Assembly (NCBI GenBank): GCA_003165595.1 | Contig: PLWQ01000036.1 | Coordinates: 112,308 to 176,307, forward strand | From: Fibrobacterota bacterium | GTDB taxonomy: Bacteria > Fibrobacterota > Chitinivibrionia > Chitinivibrionales > FEN-1185 | Direction of reading: 5' to 3' | DNA length: 64,000 bases | In this document: positions 43,424 to 52,332 of the stretch, piece by piece | Layout: the number at the start of each line of letters is the position of its first letter | Position numbering within the stretch: position 1 is the stretch's first letter | Notes under the pieces: generated by a model | Database searches by the model: none | The model's input: the letters and a program-made list of their open reading frames with translations, nothing else | What the model was told of the DNA's origin: nothing | Position numbers and translations under genes: made by a program

Positions 43424-44707
43424 TCAGGTGGCGATCTTTACCCGCCTGTGGGCGATCAGCATGACGACAATATTCAAGTAGATAAACCAGAATTCCCACA
43501 ACGGGACGCTGTAACTGAGGATGATGACCGGCGCAATGAGCGCCCACATCGAAAACCTGAAAAGGGTCGGGGTATTCATGGAATTGACATAGAAGGAGGT
43601 GGTTATCATGCCGAACACAAGCGGCAGGAAATAGGCGCCAAAGGCCCCGAAATCCTTGAAGAAATGCCAGGTGTAAACTATCGTATTGAGCCCCTTTACC
43701 CTCGCCACCGATTCGTTCATGATGGTGTCGAACCTGAATGATTCCTCCAGCGCCCTTTCGACGTGGGCAAGACCCAAGAATGCTCTGGAAAGATCAAAGC
43801 CCCATCCTAGCGGAACCGACGCTGTGCCGTCGACAAACTTCCGGAAGGCAAAATCCATGTTCCAGAAGTTGTTGACGACATAGGCGTAAATGCTTGCGCA
43901 CCAGATAAAATCCTTGTGCATGCGGAGCTTTTGCATTTCCAGCAACATGCTGATGGAATTGTATTTGACCCTGATGAGAAAAAATGCGAAGAAGAACAGA
44001 ATGGAAAAACCGAAAACGCCGAGAATTTGGACCGTGCCGAGTTTTTTTTTGCCGTAATGGTACAAGATAATTGCGAAAAGGGAGAAACGGAAGAGGTCGA
44101 GCCGGGTGAGAATGGTAACATACAGCAGCAGAGTGGCAACGGCGGCGATGAGAATTGCAATCCGCCGCTTGCCGCGAAACGAGCCGAAGAAAAGCAGCTC
44201 CGTTACCAGGATAAGGGAAAGCGGGCCAAAGAACAGGCCGTAATTCGAAGGCCCGGTTGCGCCGAAAAACTTCACGCGAAACTTGTCCCCATCGGGAGAA
44301 AAGAGAGGAATTCCGCCGGAAACGACAGCGGAGGTAATGTAGCTGACCAGAAAAACCATGGTACAAAACAACCATACCCCGCAAAACCATTTCCAGTCCG
44401 CAACGTCGGCGTCCGCCTGTATGCCGCCCCGAATACGGCTAAAGTCGATCGCGCCGTCCGGGTTGACGACCCTGTTGACAAGCAGCATGAGGCAGCAGCC
44501 GGCGATAAAGAAGAACGAGCCGCCCCAGAACAGAAGGTTCGTGGTAACCGACCAGGGCGTCTGCAAGCCGCTCAGATTCAAAAAGTTTATCGCCAGAAGG
44601 AGCGAATACGTGCAGATGTAAATTCTGACCGGAGAGAATACGTCCTTGTTGTAGTAAGATGCCGAAAAAACCGTGGCGCAGAGTACGATAAGAAGTAGAG
44701 GTGTCAT
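43424..44707 (-). CDS. oligosaccharide repeat-unit polymerase (Wzy-like)
   Basis: 427 residues with about 11 hydrophobic helices and a large periplasmic loop between about 270 and 350 containing RFDTIMNESVARVKGLNT. Wzy proteins share little sequence; the call rests on the helix pattern, LTRLDLFRFSLFAIILYHYGKKK, and its place between Wzz and a glycosyltransferase. Polymerises lipid-linked units in the periplasm. Starts 30 bases after the wzz stop. Confidence 0.82.
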   Translation of the reverse strand: MTPLLLIVLCATVFSASYYNKDVFSPVRIYICTYSLLLAINFLNLSGLQTPWSVTTNLLFWGGSFFFIAGCCLMLLVNRVVNPDGAIDFSRIRGGIQADADVADWKWFCGVWLFCTMVFLVSYITSAVVSGGIPLFSPDGDKFRVKFFGATGPSNYGLFFGPLSLILVTELLFFGSFRGKRRIAILIAAVATLLLYVTILTRLDLFRFSLFAIILYHYGKKKLGTVQILGVFGFSILFFFAFFLIRVKYNSISMLLEMQKLRMHKDFIWCASIYAYVVNNFWNMDFAFRKFVDGTASVPLGWGFDLSRAFLGLAHVERALEESFRFDTIMNESVARVKGLNTIVYTWHFFKDFGAFGAYFLPLVFGMITTSFYVNSMNTPTLFRFSMWALIAPVIILSYSVPLWEFWFIYLNIVVMLIAHRRVKIAT

Positions 44708-44737
44708 GATCTGTCGTGCAAACTGCCCGGTTGACGG

Positions 44738-45949
44738 TTATACGGTTCTCTTGCGAAAGGAAAGCAGCGCGATCGTCTGTTTGATCTTCAGGTACTGCGG
44801 CGTCTGCAGCCGGGATTGTATGCCGTACCATTTGTCGACCAGGATGTATGTTGACATTGCGACAAAGCCGCCGAACAGAAACAGAAGGCAGACGATTGAT
44901 CGTTTCGGCCTGATTTTTTTCTGCGGGCTCACGGCATATTCGAGCATCTGTACCGAAGGTACACTGTTGGCTTCGGAGATTTTTGCCTGTTCATAGAATT
45001 GAAGGACGAATTCGTACAGCGTTTGCTGAATTTTAACGTTGCGCATCAAATCGCCGTATTCGACGGTCTTTTCGGGTGCGTTCCTGAGCGACACAATAAG
45101 GTTGCCGCCACCTCGGTCCATGTAGCCGGCTATTTTTCGCTCGATCACGCTTTTCTGCCTCAACAGTTCTGACGCCTGCCGATTGTTTGCGCCGAATTGG
45201 TTCTGCATCTGCGCGATCTGGAGGTCGAGCGCCATTTTTTGGCCTTCGAGTTGCGCCATTACCTCGATCGATGATTTGACCTGCTGTTCCAGGTCGATGT
45301 ATTTGTTGTCGGTTTTGAATTTGACAAGGCTGCGGCCGGCGGAATCCAGGTCGCGTTTGATTATCCCGAGACGGTCTTCAAAGAACAGGCGTGAATTCCG
45401 GGCGCTTTCCTTGGACAATTGAGAGACAATCGTGTCGAGCCGGCACGCCATGAAGTTGGCCATGGCGGCGGCCTGGGCAGGGCTTGAGTCGGTGACAGTG
45501 ATCTCGATATTGCCGTAATCGTTCTCCACAATATCAACATTGCGGTACAGCGTCTTGAGCACGTCTTCGTAATAGAATTGTCGCCGTTTGTCAAAACCGT
45601 AGTCATGGATGAGGTCGAATTTCCGGACGACGGAGTCCGCAAGCCTCCGGCTCGTTAGAATACTCAAAAAGTTGTCCGCATCGTCGGTTCCAAGGATGTC
45701 TATGGTCTTAAGAAGTCCGTTGGTGGGCGCATCCTTTCCGAGGAGCGAGCCGAGTCCCGAGGTCATCTTCTGCGTCGGCTTCATTATCACCGCTCTTGCC
45801 GCGTAGTATTTGGTGAGGCACAGGCTGGTGACCAGACCCGCAACGCAGAAAAGCAGCAATCCGACGGCAAAGAGCCATTTGCGTTCAAGAATAATAATGG
45901 CGAGGTCGAGAATTCCAACCCTTTTCACGTCGCTGCGCTCCGTGTTCAT
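44738..45949 (-). CDS. Wzz-type chain-length determinant
   Basis: 403 residues. N-terminal helix at ~25-50 (WLFAVGLLLFCVAGLVTS), a long coiled-coil periplasmic part with Wzz repeats (ADSVVRKFDLIHDYG, SPAQAAAMANFMACRLDTIV, LLRQKSVIERKIAGY), and a C-terminal helix (SIVCLLFLFGGFVAMSTYILV) preceded by the Pro-rich SPQKKIRPKR. Sets the length of polymer made by Wzy. The ATG at 45949 is chosen; the upstream frame is not conserved. Confidence 0.9.
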   Translation of the reverse strand: MNTERSDVKRVGILDLAIIILERKWLFAVGLLLFCVAGLVTSLCLTKYYAARAVIMKPTQKMTSGLGSLLGKDAPTNGLLKTIDILGTDDADNFLSILTSRRLADSVVRKFDLIHDYGFDKRRQFYYEDVLKTLYRNVDIVENDYGNIEITVTDSSPAQAAAMANFMACRLDTIVSQLSKESARNSRLFFEDRLGIIKRDLDSAGRSLVKFKTDNKYIDLEQQVKSSIEVMAQLEGQKMALDLQIAQMQNQFGANNRQASELLRQKSVIERKIAGYMDRGGGNLIVSLRNAPEKTVEYGDLMRNVKIQQTLYEFVLQFYEQAKISEANSVPSVQMLEYAVSPQKKIRPKRSIVCLLFLFGGFVAMSTYILVDKWYGIQSRLQTPQYLKIKQTIALLSFRKRTV

Positions 45950-46290
45950 CTCTTTGATACCTGAGATTGAAACGGAATGCCGCCTTCTCCGGCATTGCCA
46001 CGAGAGCTTTTGCCCCCAAGAAAATATGCGATCTGCATTGAAAAAATATAGTTCAAGGGAACCCCTGAACCTTGCCCGGAATCGATGCCGGGGCGGCATC
46101 CGGAAGTGACGCGGTCCCGCACAGGATCGGGACGTTCCGATCGACTAAGCCGGAGCCGTGATGCCAGGGAACCTGCGTGGTCACCGGAAGCATTTTGGAG
46201 GATTCGGGCAAGCGCCATTTCCGGGGTCAAGAACACGAGGACTTCACTCGCCTATGCGGGAAACCGCACCGGCCCCAAACGCCGCACTTG
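45950..46290. other. intergenic region, promoter of the wzz operon
   Basis: 341 bases between wzz and lspA, both on the minus strand. I see no convincing open frame, RNA or strong hairpin. The promoter of the wzz-wzy-GT operon is expected here. Confidence 0.5.
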
Positions 46291-46806
46291 TCAGGCGTGC
46301 ACGCGTTTCAGATTGCCGAATGCAGATTCTTCTCTGTGCAGGAGGAGCAGTAGCATCCCCATGGTAATGAACGCATCCGCCATGTTGAAGTAGAAAGGCC
46401 AGTCGAGCACATTTCCCATGTGGATGTGTATGAAGTCAACCACATACCCATACACGAACGGGTCGATCAAATTGCCTGCCGCGCCAACCCAGAAGAGCAG
46501 AAAAGGCAATAGAAAAAGAAACGACTTCTTGCGATTGATCCCGATGAACAGCGCCAGCGCAATGAGGATAAGCACCCGAAAAACCACGGCGGTGATCCTG
46601 GCGCACTGAGGCATCTTGCCATTAAGGATTCCAAATATAACTCCTCTGTTCTCCGTGAACCCAAGGTCGATGAAATTCTTTACAACAGTTATGGTTGGTT
46701 TGTTCTCGAGATTGTCCTTTGCCCAGCTCTTGGAGTGGAAATCCGCGCTGCACCCACCAAGCGTAACCAACAAGATCGCCGCGTACTTCATCAACTGTCT
46801 TCTCAT
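46291..46806 (-). CDS. lspA: lipoprotein signal peptidase (prolipoprotein signal peptidase II)
   Basis: 171 residues, four helices. The conserved boxes are present in family-variant form: SADFHSKSWAKDNL, TENRGVIFG, GAAGNLIDPFVYGYVVDFIHIH and FNMADAFITMG, providing the two catalytic Asp. Cleaves diacylglyceryl-modified prolipoproteins; a lipobox protein is encoded at 7470-8090 and another at 51450. The ATG at 46806 has AAGGAC 7 bases upstream. The variant ENRG and DP forms match the Bacteroidetes-like branch of the family. Confidence 0.9.
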   Translation of the reverse strand: MRRQLMKYAAILLVTLGGCSADFHSKSWAKDNLENKPTITVVKNFIDLGFTENRGVIFGILNGKMPQCARITAVVFRVLILIALALFIGINRKKSFLFLLPFLLFWVGAAGNLIDPFVYGYVVDFIHIHMGNVLDWPFYFNMADAFITMGMLLLLLHREESAFGNLKRVHA

Positions 46807-46931
46807 TACATTGTCCTTGCGGAAAGCGAATGGTAAAAGGACCACGCTGTCTGCCGGTCTTCCTGGTCCATAAGGAACGTTTCTCTGTGAGTGATGGCTC
46901 CAGCCCTTCATTCACGTGCAAAAAATAACTC

Positions 46932-48854
46932 TCACCGCAGGAAAAGCACGTTTTGACTAAACATCCTCCCGGCCGCGCCAACCTGCAGAACATAGTTGCC
47001 TTGCGCAAGATGCGCTTCGTTGAAGTCGAAGTAAGCACCGCCGCTTCGGCTGTGCATCGTAACGCTGCAGCACTGCCGTCCCTGCAAGTTATAAATTGAC
47101 AAGTGGGGCAGCTCGTTCTTTGCGCCAAGGCCGAACGATATCGTTACAATGCCGCGGTTGAAACGCATGGAAGGCCCTGCGGCAATTGCGGCACGGGCGC
47201 CGCCGAGAACTCCGGCCGAAAGCGCAAGAACAGTGTCGAATCTCGCTTCGAAATTTGGGTTGCAGGCATAGAAGGTGAATTTGAATTTGTCGCCTTTGAA
47301 ATTCGCCGGTATTTGTGCGGTTACTGGGCCGGAGAGCAGCCCTTCTTTTGTTGCAAGAATCGAGTCCGACAGATATTGTGGCGGCGGTCCCGCCACCGTA
47401 TCGATGCAGGTGGTGGTTTCCGGATAGGAAATTTCACATCGGTACTTCATTTGCCCGTTGTTTGAGGGGGCGTCATTTGCGGAAAAGGTGACCATGCCGT
47501 TCGCATCCACCGTAACAGCAGGGGAAAGTGCGGCTTTCTTTTTCAGAAATGTGAGCGCCGGGTCGCCGAGAATCTCGTACCACCGCATGTTGTCGTCCAT
47601 GGAAAGGGCATACGCGTTGGACACGGCCTGACCGAGGGAAAGGCGCTCCGTGCCCGACAGCTGGGAGAACAGATCGAACGCAAGTTTCTCGTTGTCGGAG
47701 GCATAGGTTTCCTGAGTCGCTGCAAAATAGGAAATGCATCCGCCCGCGGGTTTGAACAGGTAGGCCCTCGACATCTGCTGAACCGGCTTGCGGAGAAAAT
47801 CGCCGTTACTGCAGGAAAAGGAAAAGAACATCGTGGGCGTGGTATCGTTAGTGAACCGCGAGACATCGCCGTTTCTCAGGAAACCTTCGTCGGAAAGGGA
47901 ATCGGGATGCCCATGACCGAAATAAACGCACCAGCGGGCGCCGGCATTGACATCGGCGAAATAGGCGTTTCGGGCGTTATCGTGGGAACCGGCAGGCGAC
48001 ACCAGGAAGGAAGAGAGGTAGATTTTTGTCTGAAAGAATCCCATGAGCGTTTTGTCCGAAATCGTTTCGCACGTTTCGAGATGCTGCGAGCCCAGCGGAT
48101 CAAGGTTCTTGCCCTGCATCCTGTCGTCTGCGCAGAGGATCGCATTATTATACCAGAGCCTGGCGCCGTTCCCGTTTTCAAAGGCAATGACTTTTTCAAC
48201 GTAGACACTGCATTCAGCGGCGGTCCGTGCCGGTATCCGGCCGACCGAAATGGGCGCCAAATTCGTGTTATAGATCGACAAATACCGGTATGCGCCGTTC
48301 ATCTTTCCCAAGGCGCTCGAGTCGCAGGCAGTGTGATAGAGAAAATCCCCGTAGGTCACGAGGGTGTCGAACTCCGGTTTGCCATAGATGGTGGCGGTGG
48401 TAGTCTCCGCATACATGTAACACGTGGGCATGATTCCCGCGCTCTTGGGAAACGACAGTGAATCGAACCCGGAAATTGCCACAGAATCGTCGCCCAGCAG
48501 AACAAGATATTTCGGTTTGATCGTCCATTGCTGCAATGCATAATTCACGGCATACCAGATTTCGTCGCAGCGGGGGATGGTGTCGCCGGTTGGAAACTCG
48601 GCGTCGAGGGTTGCAATATCCACCACCTTGGCATAGGAGACATCGTCGCCGGTATAGGCGTTCCTGAACGCGGCGAGTCGCTCCGCGGCGGCAAGAAACT
48701 GCCTCGGACTCACGATCAGATAGTCGCAGGTTACCGAAGGGGACTTAAAAACGGAAAGGAGGGTGCTTTGCGCTGCTGCGGAAAGCGAAAACAGAGAGAG
48801 AAAACTCAACGCATGAATAAACTTCCGCTGCCGTGGCCTGTCTGATGCGGTCAT
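46932..48854 (-). CDS. C25 (gingipain-type) cysteine peptidase with T9SS sorting domain
   Basis: 640 residues. Signal peptide (about 1-28, ALSFLSLFSLSAAA). The catalytic His lies in YFGHGHPDSLS (about residue 313) and the Cys in FSFSCSNGDFL (about 347), the spacing and motif of gingipains. After RWYEILGDPALTF the domain ends, and a C-terminal ~90-residue sorting domain follows (GRQCCSVTMHSR, YFDFNEAHLAQGNYVLQV). The ATG at 48854 has GGAGG upstream. Probably exported and anchored at the cell surface; an endopeptidase with unknown specificity. Confidence 0.88.
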   Translation of the reverse strand: MTASDRPRQRKFIHALSFLSLFSLSAAAQSTLLSVFKSPSVTCDYLIVSPRQFLAAAERLAAFRNAYTGDDVSYAKVVDIATLDAEFPTGDTIPRCDEIWYAVNYALQQWTIKPKYLVLLGDDSVAISGFDSLSFPKSAGIMPTCYMYAETTTATIYGKPEFDTLVTYGDFLYHTACDSSALGKMNGAYRYLSIYNTNLAPISVGRIPARTAAECSVYVEKVIAFENGNGARLWYNNAILCADDRMQGKNLDPLGSQHLETCETISDKTLMGFFQTKIYLSSFLVSPAGSHDNARNAYFADVNAGARWCVYFGHGHPDSLSDEGFLRNGDVSRFTNDTTPTMFFSFSCSNGDFLRKPVQQMSRAYLFKPAGGCISYFAATQETYASDNEKLAFDLFSQLSGTERLSLGQAVSNAYALSMDDNMRWYEILGDPALTFLKKKAALSPAVTVDANGMVTFSANDAPSNNGQMKYRCEISYPETTTCIDTVAGPPPQYLSDSILATKEGLLSGPVTAQIPANFKGDKFKFTFYACNPNFEARFDTVLALSAGVLGGARAAIAAGPSMRFNRGIVTISFGLGAKNELPHLSIYNLQGRQCCSVTMHSRSGGAYFDFNEAHLAQGNYVLQVGAAGRMFSQNVLFLR

Positions 48855-49262
48855 TGCGTCCTCCGGAATGATTGTTGGATTTGCAAAAAGGGAATCTGCA
48901 ATGTGAAAATTACGCACTTGTTGACATTTTATTAACTTGTTTATTGTGACGTGAAAGTTCTTGTTTCGAAAGGGTCTTCACGACCAGGTTCTTTTCGGTC
49001 TTCTCTGCGGCCCTTGGCCCTTGTTCCAAAATATGCACAGGGCAAGGGCTGTCTGTCAAGTTTTCCGCATTTTTTTCGTGCCGTTGAAAACAGTCAATTG
49101 TCCTCTTTGGCATCATGGGGCGATGGCGAGCGAAAAGGCCGGATTGATGAAGAAGAGAAACACTTCGTTTCCTAATTGTTCGCTACTTCTCTTTTAACTA
49201 TTTTTCGCTTGCGCAGTTATGTTTTGGCCGGTTCTAAACTCTTAACAAGGGGGAGGAGTTTC
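48855..49262. other. intergenic region, no gene seen
   Basis: 408 bases between divergent genes. Open frames here are short, low-complexity and without ribosome sites. GGGGGAGGAG at 49249-49258 is the ribosome site of the next gene. Confidence 0.5.
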
Positions 49263-49610
49263 ATGAACATTTACAGGCTTGCCGCCGCAGGGGTGGTGTT
49301 TTTTGCGCTGTCCCTGGGCGTTAGTGCCGCGATCCCGGCCGGATATGCCGGGAAACCCTATTGCTGCGACACGCTCAAGGGGCATTACCAGCAGATTCCC
49401 GGACAGGTACTATGCGTATTTTTCGACTCGGGCGGGGAGGGCGTGGGATTCCATTATCCCGGGAATTCCAATTCGGGCGGATCAATGCGCATGAATGCCG
49501 CCGGTCAGCAAATCCAGGCTGATTTCATTGTAAGCATGCAGGCATTTGGCGGCAATGACTACATATTCGGGTCGAACCCCGGATTGCAAGAAGTGGGGGA
49601 GAGTGAGTAA
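49263..49610 (+). CDS. small secreted protein, possibly the 5' part of a split gene
   Basis: 115 residues with a signal peptide (about 1-23). The mature part (KPYCCDTLKGHYQQIP, GGEGVGFHYPGN) is not recognised. It ends QEVGESE at a TAA. A second frame starting inside its 3' end carries on in the same direction to 49833 with sequence of similar character, which raises the possibility of a frameshift. The strong GGAGG site supports the start. Confidence 0.6.
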   Translation: MNIYRLAAAGVVFFALSLGVSAAIPAGYAGKPYCCDTLKGHYQQIPGQVLCVFFDSGGEGVGFHYPGNSNSGGSMRMNAAGQQIQADFIVSMQAFGGNDYIFGSNPGLQEVGESE

Positions 49611-49833
49611 GCAAATTCTCTCCCTCCTCTCAGTGCTTCACCAGACATATCCAAGAGTAACGGAGCATATTTTGCAGTCCGGAAGTGACATAACGTTTAG
49701 GAGGGTGACAAATGGGAACATCAGCGAAGCGGCTCTCAAGGATCAGGGCATCCCCGGAAAATGGAATACTGGCGAGATGCCGGTGGTGACGGGAGATTTC
49801 AAATACGTGACAAGCTTTACACTTGAGAAATAG
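49603..49833 (+). CDS. small ORF overlapping the previous gene (continuation or second gene)
   Basis: 76 residues from a GTG at 49603 with a GGGGGAGA stretch just before it, overlapping the previous stop by 8 bases in the other frame. Contains SKQILSLLSVLHQ, FRRVTNGNISEAA and ends with KYVTSFTLEK. Either a coupled small gene or the 3' half of the preceding gene after a one-base shift. No family recognised. Confidence 0.4.
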   Translation: MSKQILSLLSVLHQTYPRVTEHILQSGSDITFRRVTNGNISEAALKDQGIPGKWNTGEMPVVTGDFKYVTSFTLEK

Positions 49834-49901
49834 AAGGCCGATAAGAAGCGAATGAAACACTTTGCACCAAATTGCCAAGCTGTTGAAGTGATGGGGATTT
49901 T

Positions 49902-51284
49902 ATGCACGTTCTAAGACCGTTGCTCATTGGAATATTTGCAGTTTCGGTGTGTGCGGCTCAGAGCGTCAATATCAGCGGACGAGTAACCGACACAAGAGGC
50001 ACGCCCTTGCCTGGAGCGATGGTAAAGCTGGTGAACGCCGGATTGACGGCAACCACCGGGGTTGATGGGGATTTTACGCTGACTTCCACCGATGTCCACG
50101 GACAAAACAATCAATCGCCGGCACATAGGCTTTCCGCTGCGATATACAACGGCATATTGCATGCAAATCTTCAGGAAGAGTCGGACGTTGAGATGACAAC
50201 TTTTACCCTTCAAGGGAAGGTGATAGCAACGCTGAGAAGAACACTGGGAGCCGGAACCAATTCTTGGGCGCTTCCCCGGATGGGAGCGGGTGTGTATCTT
50301 TACAAGGTGAAATTTGGCGGCAGCGAGTTCATGATAAAGAGTCCTTTTGTCGATGGCATATCGCACGGAACCGCAACATCCGTTCAAGGCTCATCATCCA
50401 AAGCATTGACGAAACGGACAAAGAGTACTGCGGGGTTCAATGATGCTGTTTTGGTCACGAAAGACGGTTTTTTGAAATACCTGGTGAGGGTAACAACCGC
50501 CGATACAAACGGCATAGAGATACAAATGCCGGTTGGTACAGGTTTAATGCTGTTCGGGCTGCAAAGGCAGATAGTGATGAAGGATATTCCAGCCGGGACG
50601 TTCACCATGGGATCGGATAGTTCGGTTGATTATGGAGCACAACCGCCTCATCAGGTAACGTTGAGCGCGTTTGCAATGCAGGAGACCGAGGTCACGCAGG
50701 AGCAATATCTGGCGGTAACAGGGACGAATCCATCGAATTTTAATACGGGAACGGATTCCTCACTCAGGCCGGTTGAAACAGTAGGTTGGTTCGATGCTGC
50801 GAAATACTGCAACGCTTTAAGCCTGGTTTCCGGCCTTACCGCAGTATATGATACGTCAGCGTGGACGGCGGACTTTTCGAAAACCGGATACCGGTTGCCA
50901 ACTGAAGCGCAATGGGAATATGCCTGTCGCGCAGGGTCAATTACGGAATACTGGTGGGGTCCCGATACAAATGGCATGGGAACGCGTACATGGTCGGCCT
51001 ATAACAGCGGCGGCACAACGCAACCTGTTGCAACAACGCTGGCAAATGCGTACGGGTTATATGATATGACGGGGAACGTGTGGGAGTGGTGTAACGATTG
51101 GTATGGGACCTATACGGCAGGAGCGGCAACTGATCCGACCGGCCCTTCAACTGATACGTACCGCGTTCTGCGCGGGGGCTCGTGTTTCTACTTCAGCGAC
51201 GACTTCCGTTCAGCGTTCCGCTACTACGGCAACCCGGATTACAGGTACTACGGCTTCGGGTTTCGTGTGGTGCTGCCCAAGTAG
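49902..51284 (+). CDS. secreted FGE/sulfatase-modifying-fold protein with CarboxypepD-like and T9SS-like domains
   Basis: 460 residues. Signal peptide (about 1-19), CarboxypepD-regulatory-like domain (~22-65, GRVTDTRGTPLPGAMVKL), an internal FlgD/T9SS-like domain (~80-160, TFTLQGKVIATLRR, GAGVYLYKVKFGG), then the formylglycine-generating-enzyme fold from about 225: GTFTMGSDSS, ETEVTQEQYLAV, RLPTEAQWEYACRAG and GNVWEWCNDWYG. The last 35 residues follow the GGS...RSA...R...P..R....GFRVV frame of C-type-lectin variable regions, with Tyr, Phe, Gly or Asp at sites that are Asn in many homologues. Confidence 0.83.
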   Translation: MHVLRPLLIGIFAVSVCAAQSVNISGRVTDTRGTPLPGAMVKLVNAGLTATTGVDGDFTLTSTDVHGQNNQSPAHRLSAAIYNGILHANLQEESDVEMTTFTLQGKVIATLRRTLGAGTNSWALPRMGAGVYLYKVKFGGSEFMIKSPFVDGISHGTATSVQGSSSKALTKRTKSTAGFNDAVLVTKDGFLKYLVRVTTADTNGIEIQMPVGTGLMLFGLQRQIVMKDIPAGTFTMGSDSSVDYGAQPPHQVTLSAFAMQETEVTQEQYLAVTGTNPSNFNTGTDSSLRPVETVGWFDAAKYCNALSLVSGLTAVYDTSAWTADFSKTGYRLPTEAQWEYACRAGSITEYWWGPDTNGMGTRTWSAYNSGGTTQPVATTLANAYGLYDMTGNVWEWCNDWYGTYTAGAATDPTGPSTDTYRVLRGGSCFYFSDDFRSAFRYYGNPDYRYYGFGFRVVLPK

Positions 51285-51449
51285 AATTTTTGTGTATTTC
51301 TCCTTTGCCCTCATGAATCCGGTGCGGTTTGCCGAGACCATGTGACGTTCGCGGATTCGATATTGCGGCCTTCCCGCCAGGTTTGTAAATTTATTAATGC
51401 AACATACACGGGAACCCTGCAGAATGCATGATTCCAAGAAGGAGGTCTC

Positions 51450-51770
51450 ATGAAGAATGTTCTGGTTATTGCATTCATTCTGGTCCTTTCCGGCTGTTCC
51501 AGCAAGCCGCCGAAGGCCCGGGTACAAAACAATGCCAACGACACCGCGAATGTTCTCTTTAAGGCGGCAGGTGGCGGTACAGTCAGTATCAACAGTGTTG
51601 GGCCGGGTACCACAAGCCCACTCTCCGAAATCAGCAAAGGCGGCAACACGGTGATTTCGGAGACAAAATCGGTTGATGATACTGATGCTATCACCTGTGC
51701 AACGGCCAAAGAATATACCGCGGTGGTAGATTCCATCGGGAAACTTACCATTCGTGAGAGCAACCAATAA
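51450..51770 (+). CDS. small lipoprotein, unknown
   Basis: 106 residues with a clear lipobox (VLSGC, Cys about residue 16) after MKNVLVIAFIL, and a strong AAGGAGG site 4 bases before the ATG. The mature part is Ser/Thr/Gly-rich (GGGTVSINSVGPGTT) and ends KLTIRESNQ. No family known to me. It would be matured by LspA. Confidence 0.7.
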   Translation: MKNVLVIAFILVLSGCSSKPPKARVQNNANDTANVLFKAAGGGTVSINSVGPGTTSPLSEISKGGNTVISETKSVDDTDAITCATAKEYTAVVDSIGKLTIRESNQ

Positions 51771-51773
51771 GAT

Positions 51774-51890
51774 ATGCACAAGGGCCAAGTGACCAGGGTT
51801 GGTGCCGACGCACCGGCTGTGAGTGGAACAAGCATATACGTAGGAGGGAATTTCACCAGCATCGGGGGCCAAACCCAAACTGAAGCCCAC
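51774..51890 (+). pseudogene. fragment of a delta-60/beta-propeller repeat protein
   Basis: The frame reads VSGTSIYVGGNFTSIGGQT, the hallmark of one blade of DUF5122-like (delta-60) propeller repeats, which normally occur in tandem in large secreted proteins. Only one blade is present, without a plausible start, and it soon loses similarity. I infer a remnant of a larger gene, perhaps fused by deletion to the lipoprotein region. Confidence 0.5.
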
Positions 51891-51964
51891 AAAATGAAAG
51901 GCGAGCATCTTCAATGTCAAAGGAATCCACAGCCAGCGAAGAACAATAGAACAGGCTCTACCAA

Positions 51965-52243
51965 TTACGATTTTTTCCCTCTCGTCTCGCCTATCAACCG
52001 ATACGTCTGCGAACGCGACACGCCGAATTTCTTTGCTATTTCACGCCCTGTCTTTCCCGCCTTGAAAAGTGAAACCATTTCTTTATTGCGCTGTGGGTTA
52101 TTTGCATATCGGGAGTCGATGCCATATTTTTGCCGGAATTGTTGAATGGCCTGTCGAGTCACCTTAAATTTCTTGGCAATGGCCAAATCTGTTCCCAGTG
52201 ACTTCTGCAGCTTGATCAGTTCGTTCTTGCTAACCACAGCCAT
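51965..52243 (-). CDS. double helix-turn-helix DNA-binding protein, paralogue 2
   Basis: 92 residues. Same architecture as the protein at 24721-25014: SKNELIKLQKSLGTDLAIAK, KVTRQAIQQFRQKYGI, then a second HTH in TGREIAKKFGVSRSQTYRLIG. The ATG at 52243 has GGGGAA upstream; an in-frame extension to 52336 is not used. Identity between the two is partial, so this is an old duplication or a two-locus family rather than a recent copy. Confidence 0.75.
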   Translation of the reverse strand: MAVVSKNELIKLQKSLGTDLAIAKKFKVTRQAIQQFRQKYGIDSRYANNPQRNKEMVSLFKAGKTGREIAKKFGVSRSQTYRLIGETRGKKS

Positions 52244-52332
52244 AGGATTTCCCCACGCAAAAAAGGAACAGTGGTTGTTGGATAAAAGTAGTGTACTGGT
52301 AAGAAAACACATTTCCCTTCGGATTGGGACTA

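Noticed and set aside
48910..49116. 68-codon minus-strand frame in the intergenic region
   Set aside because: No ribosome site, no signal or domain, and Lys/Asn-rich composition; kept as intergenic.
51285..51450. template repeat of a diversity-generating retroelement close to the FGE gene
   Set aside because: No AAC-rich copy of the variable region lies nearby, so only the variable region is claimed and the element is left to a genome search.
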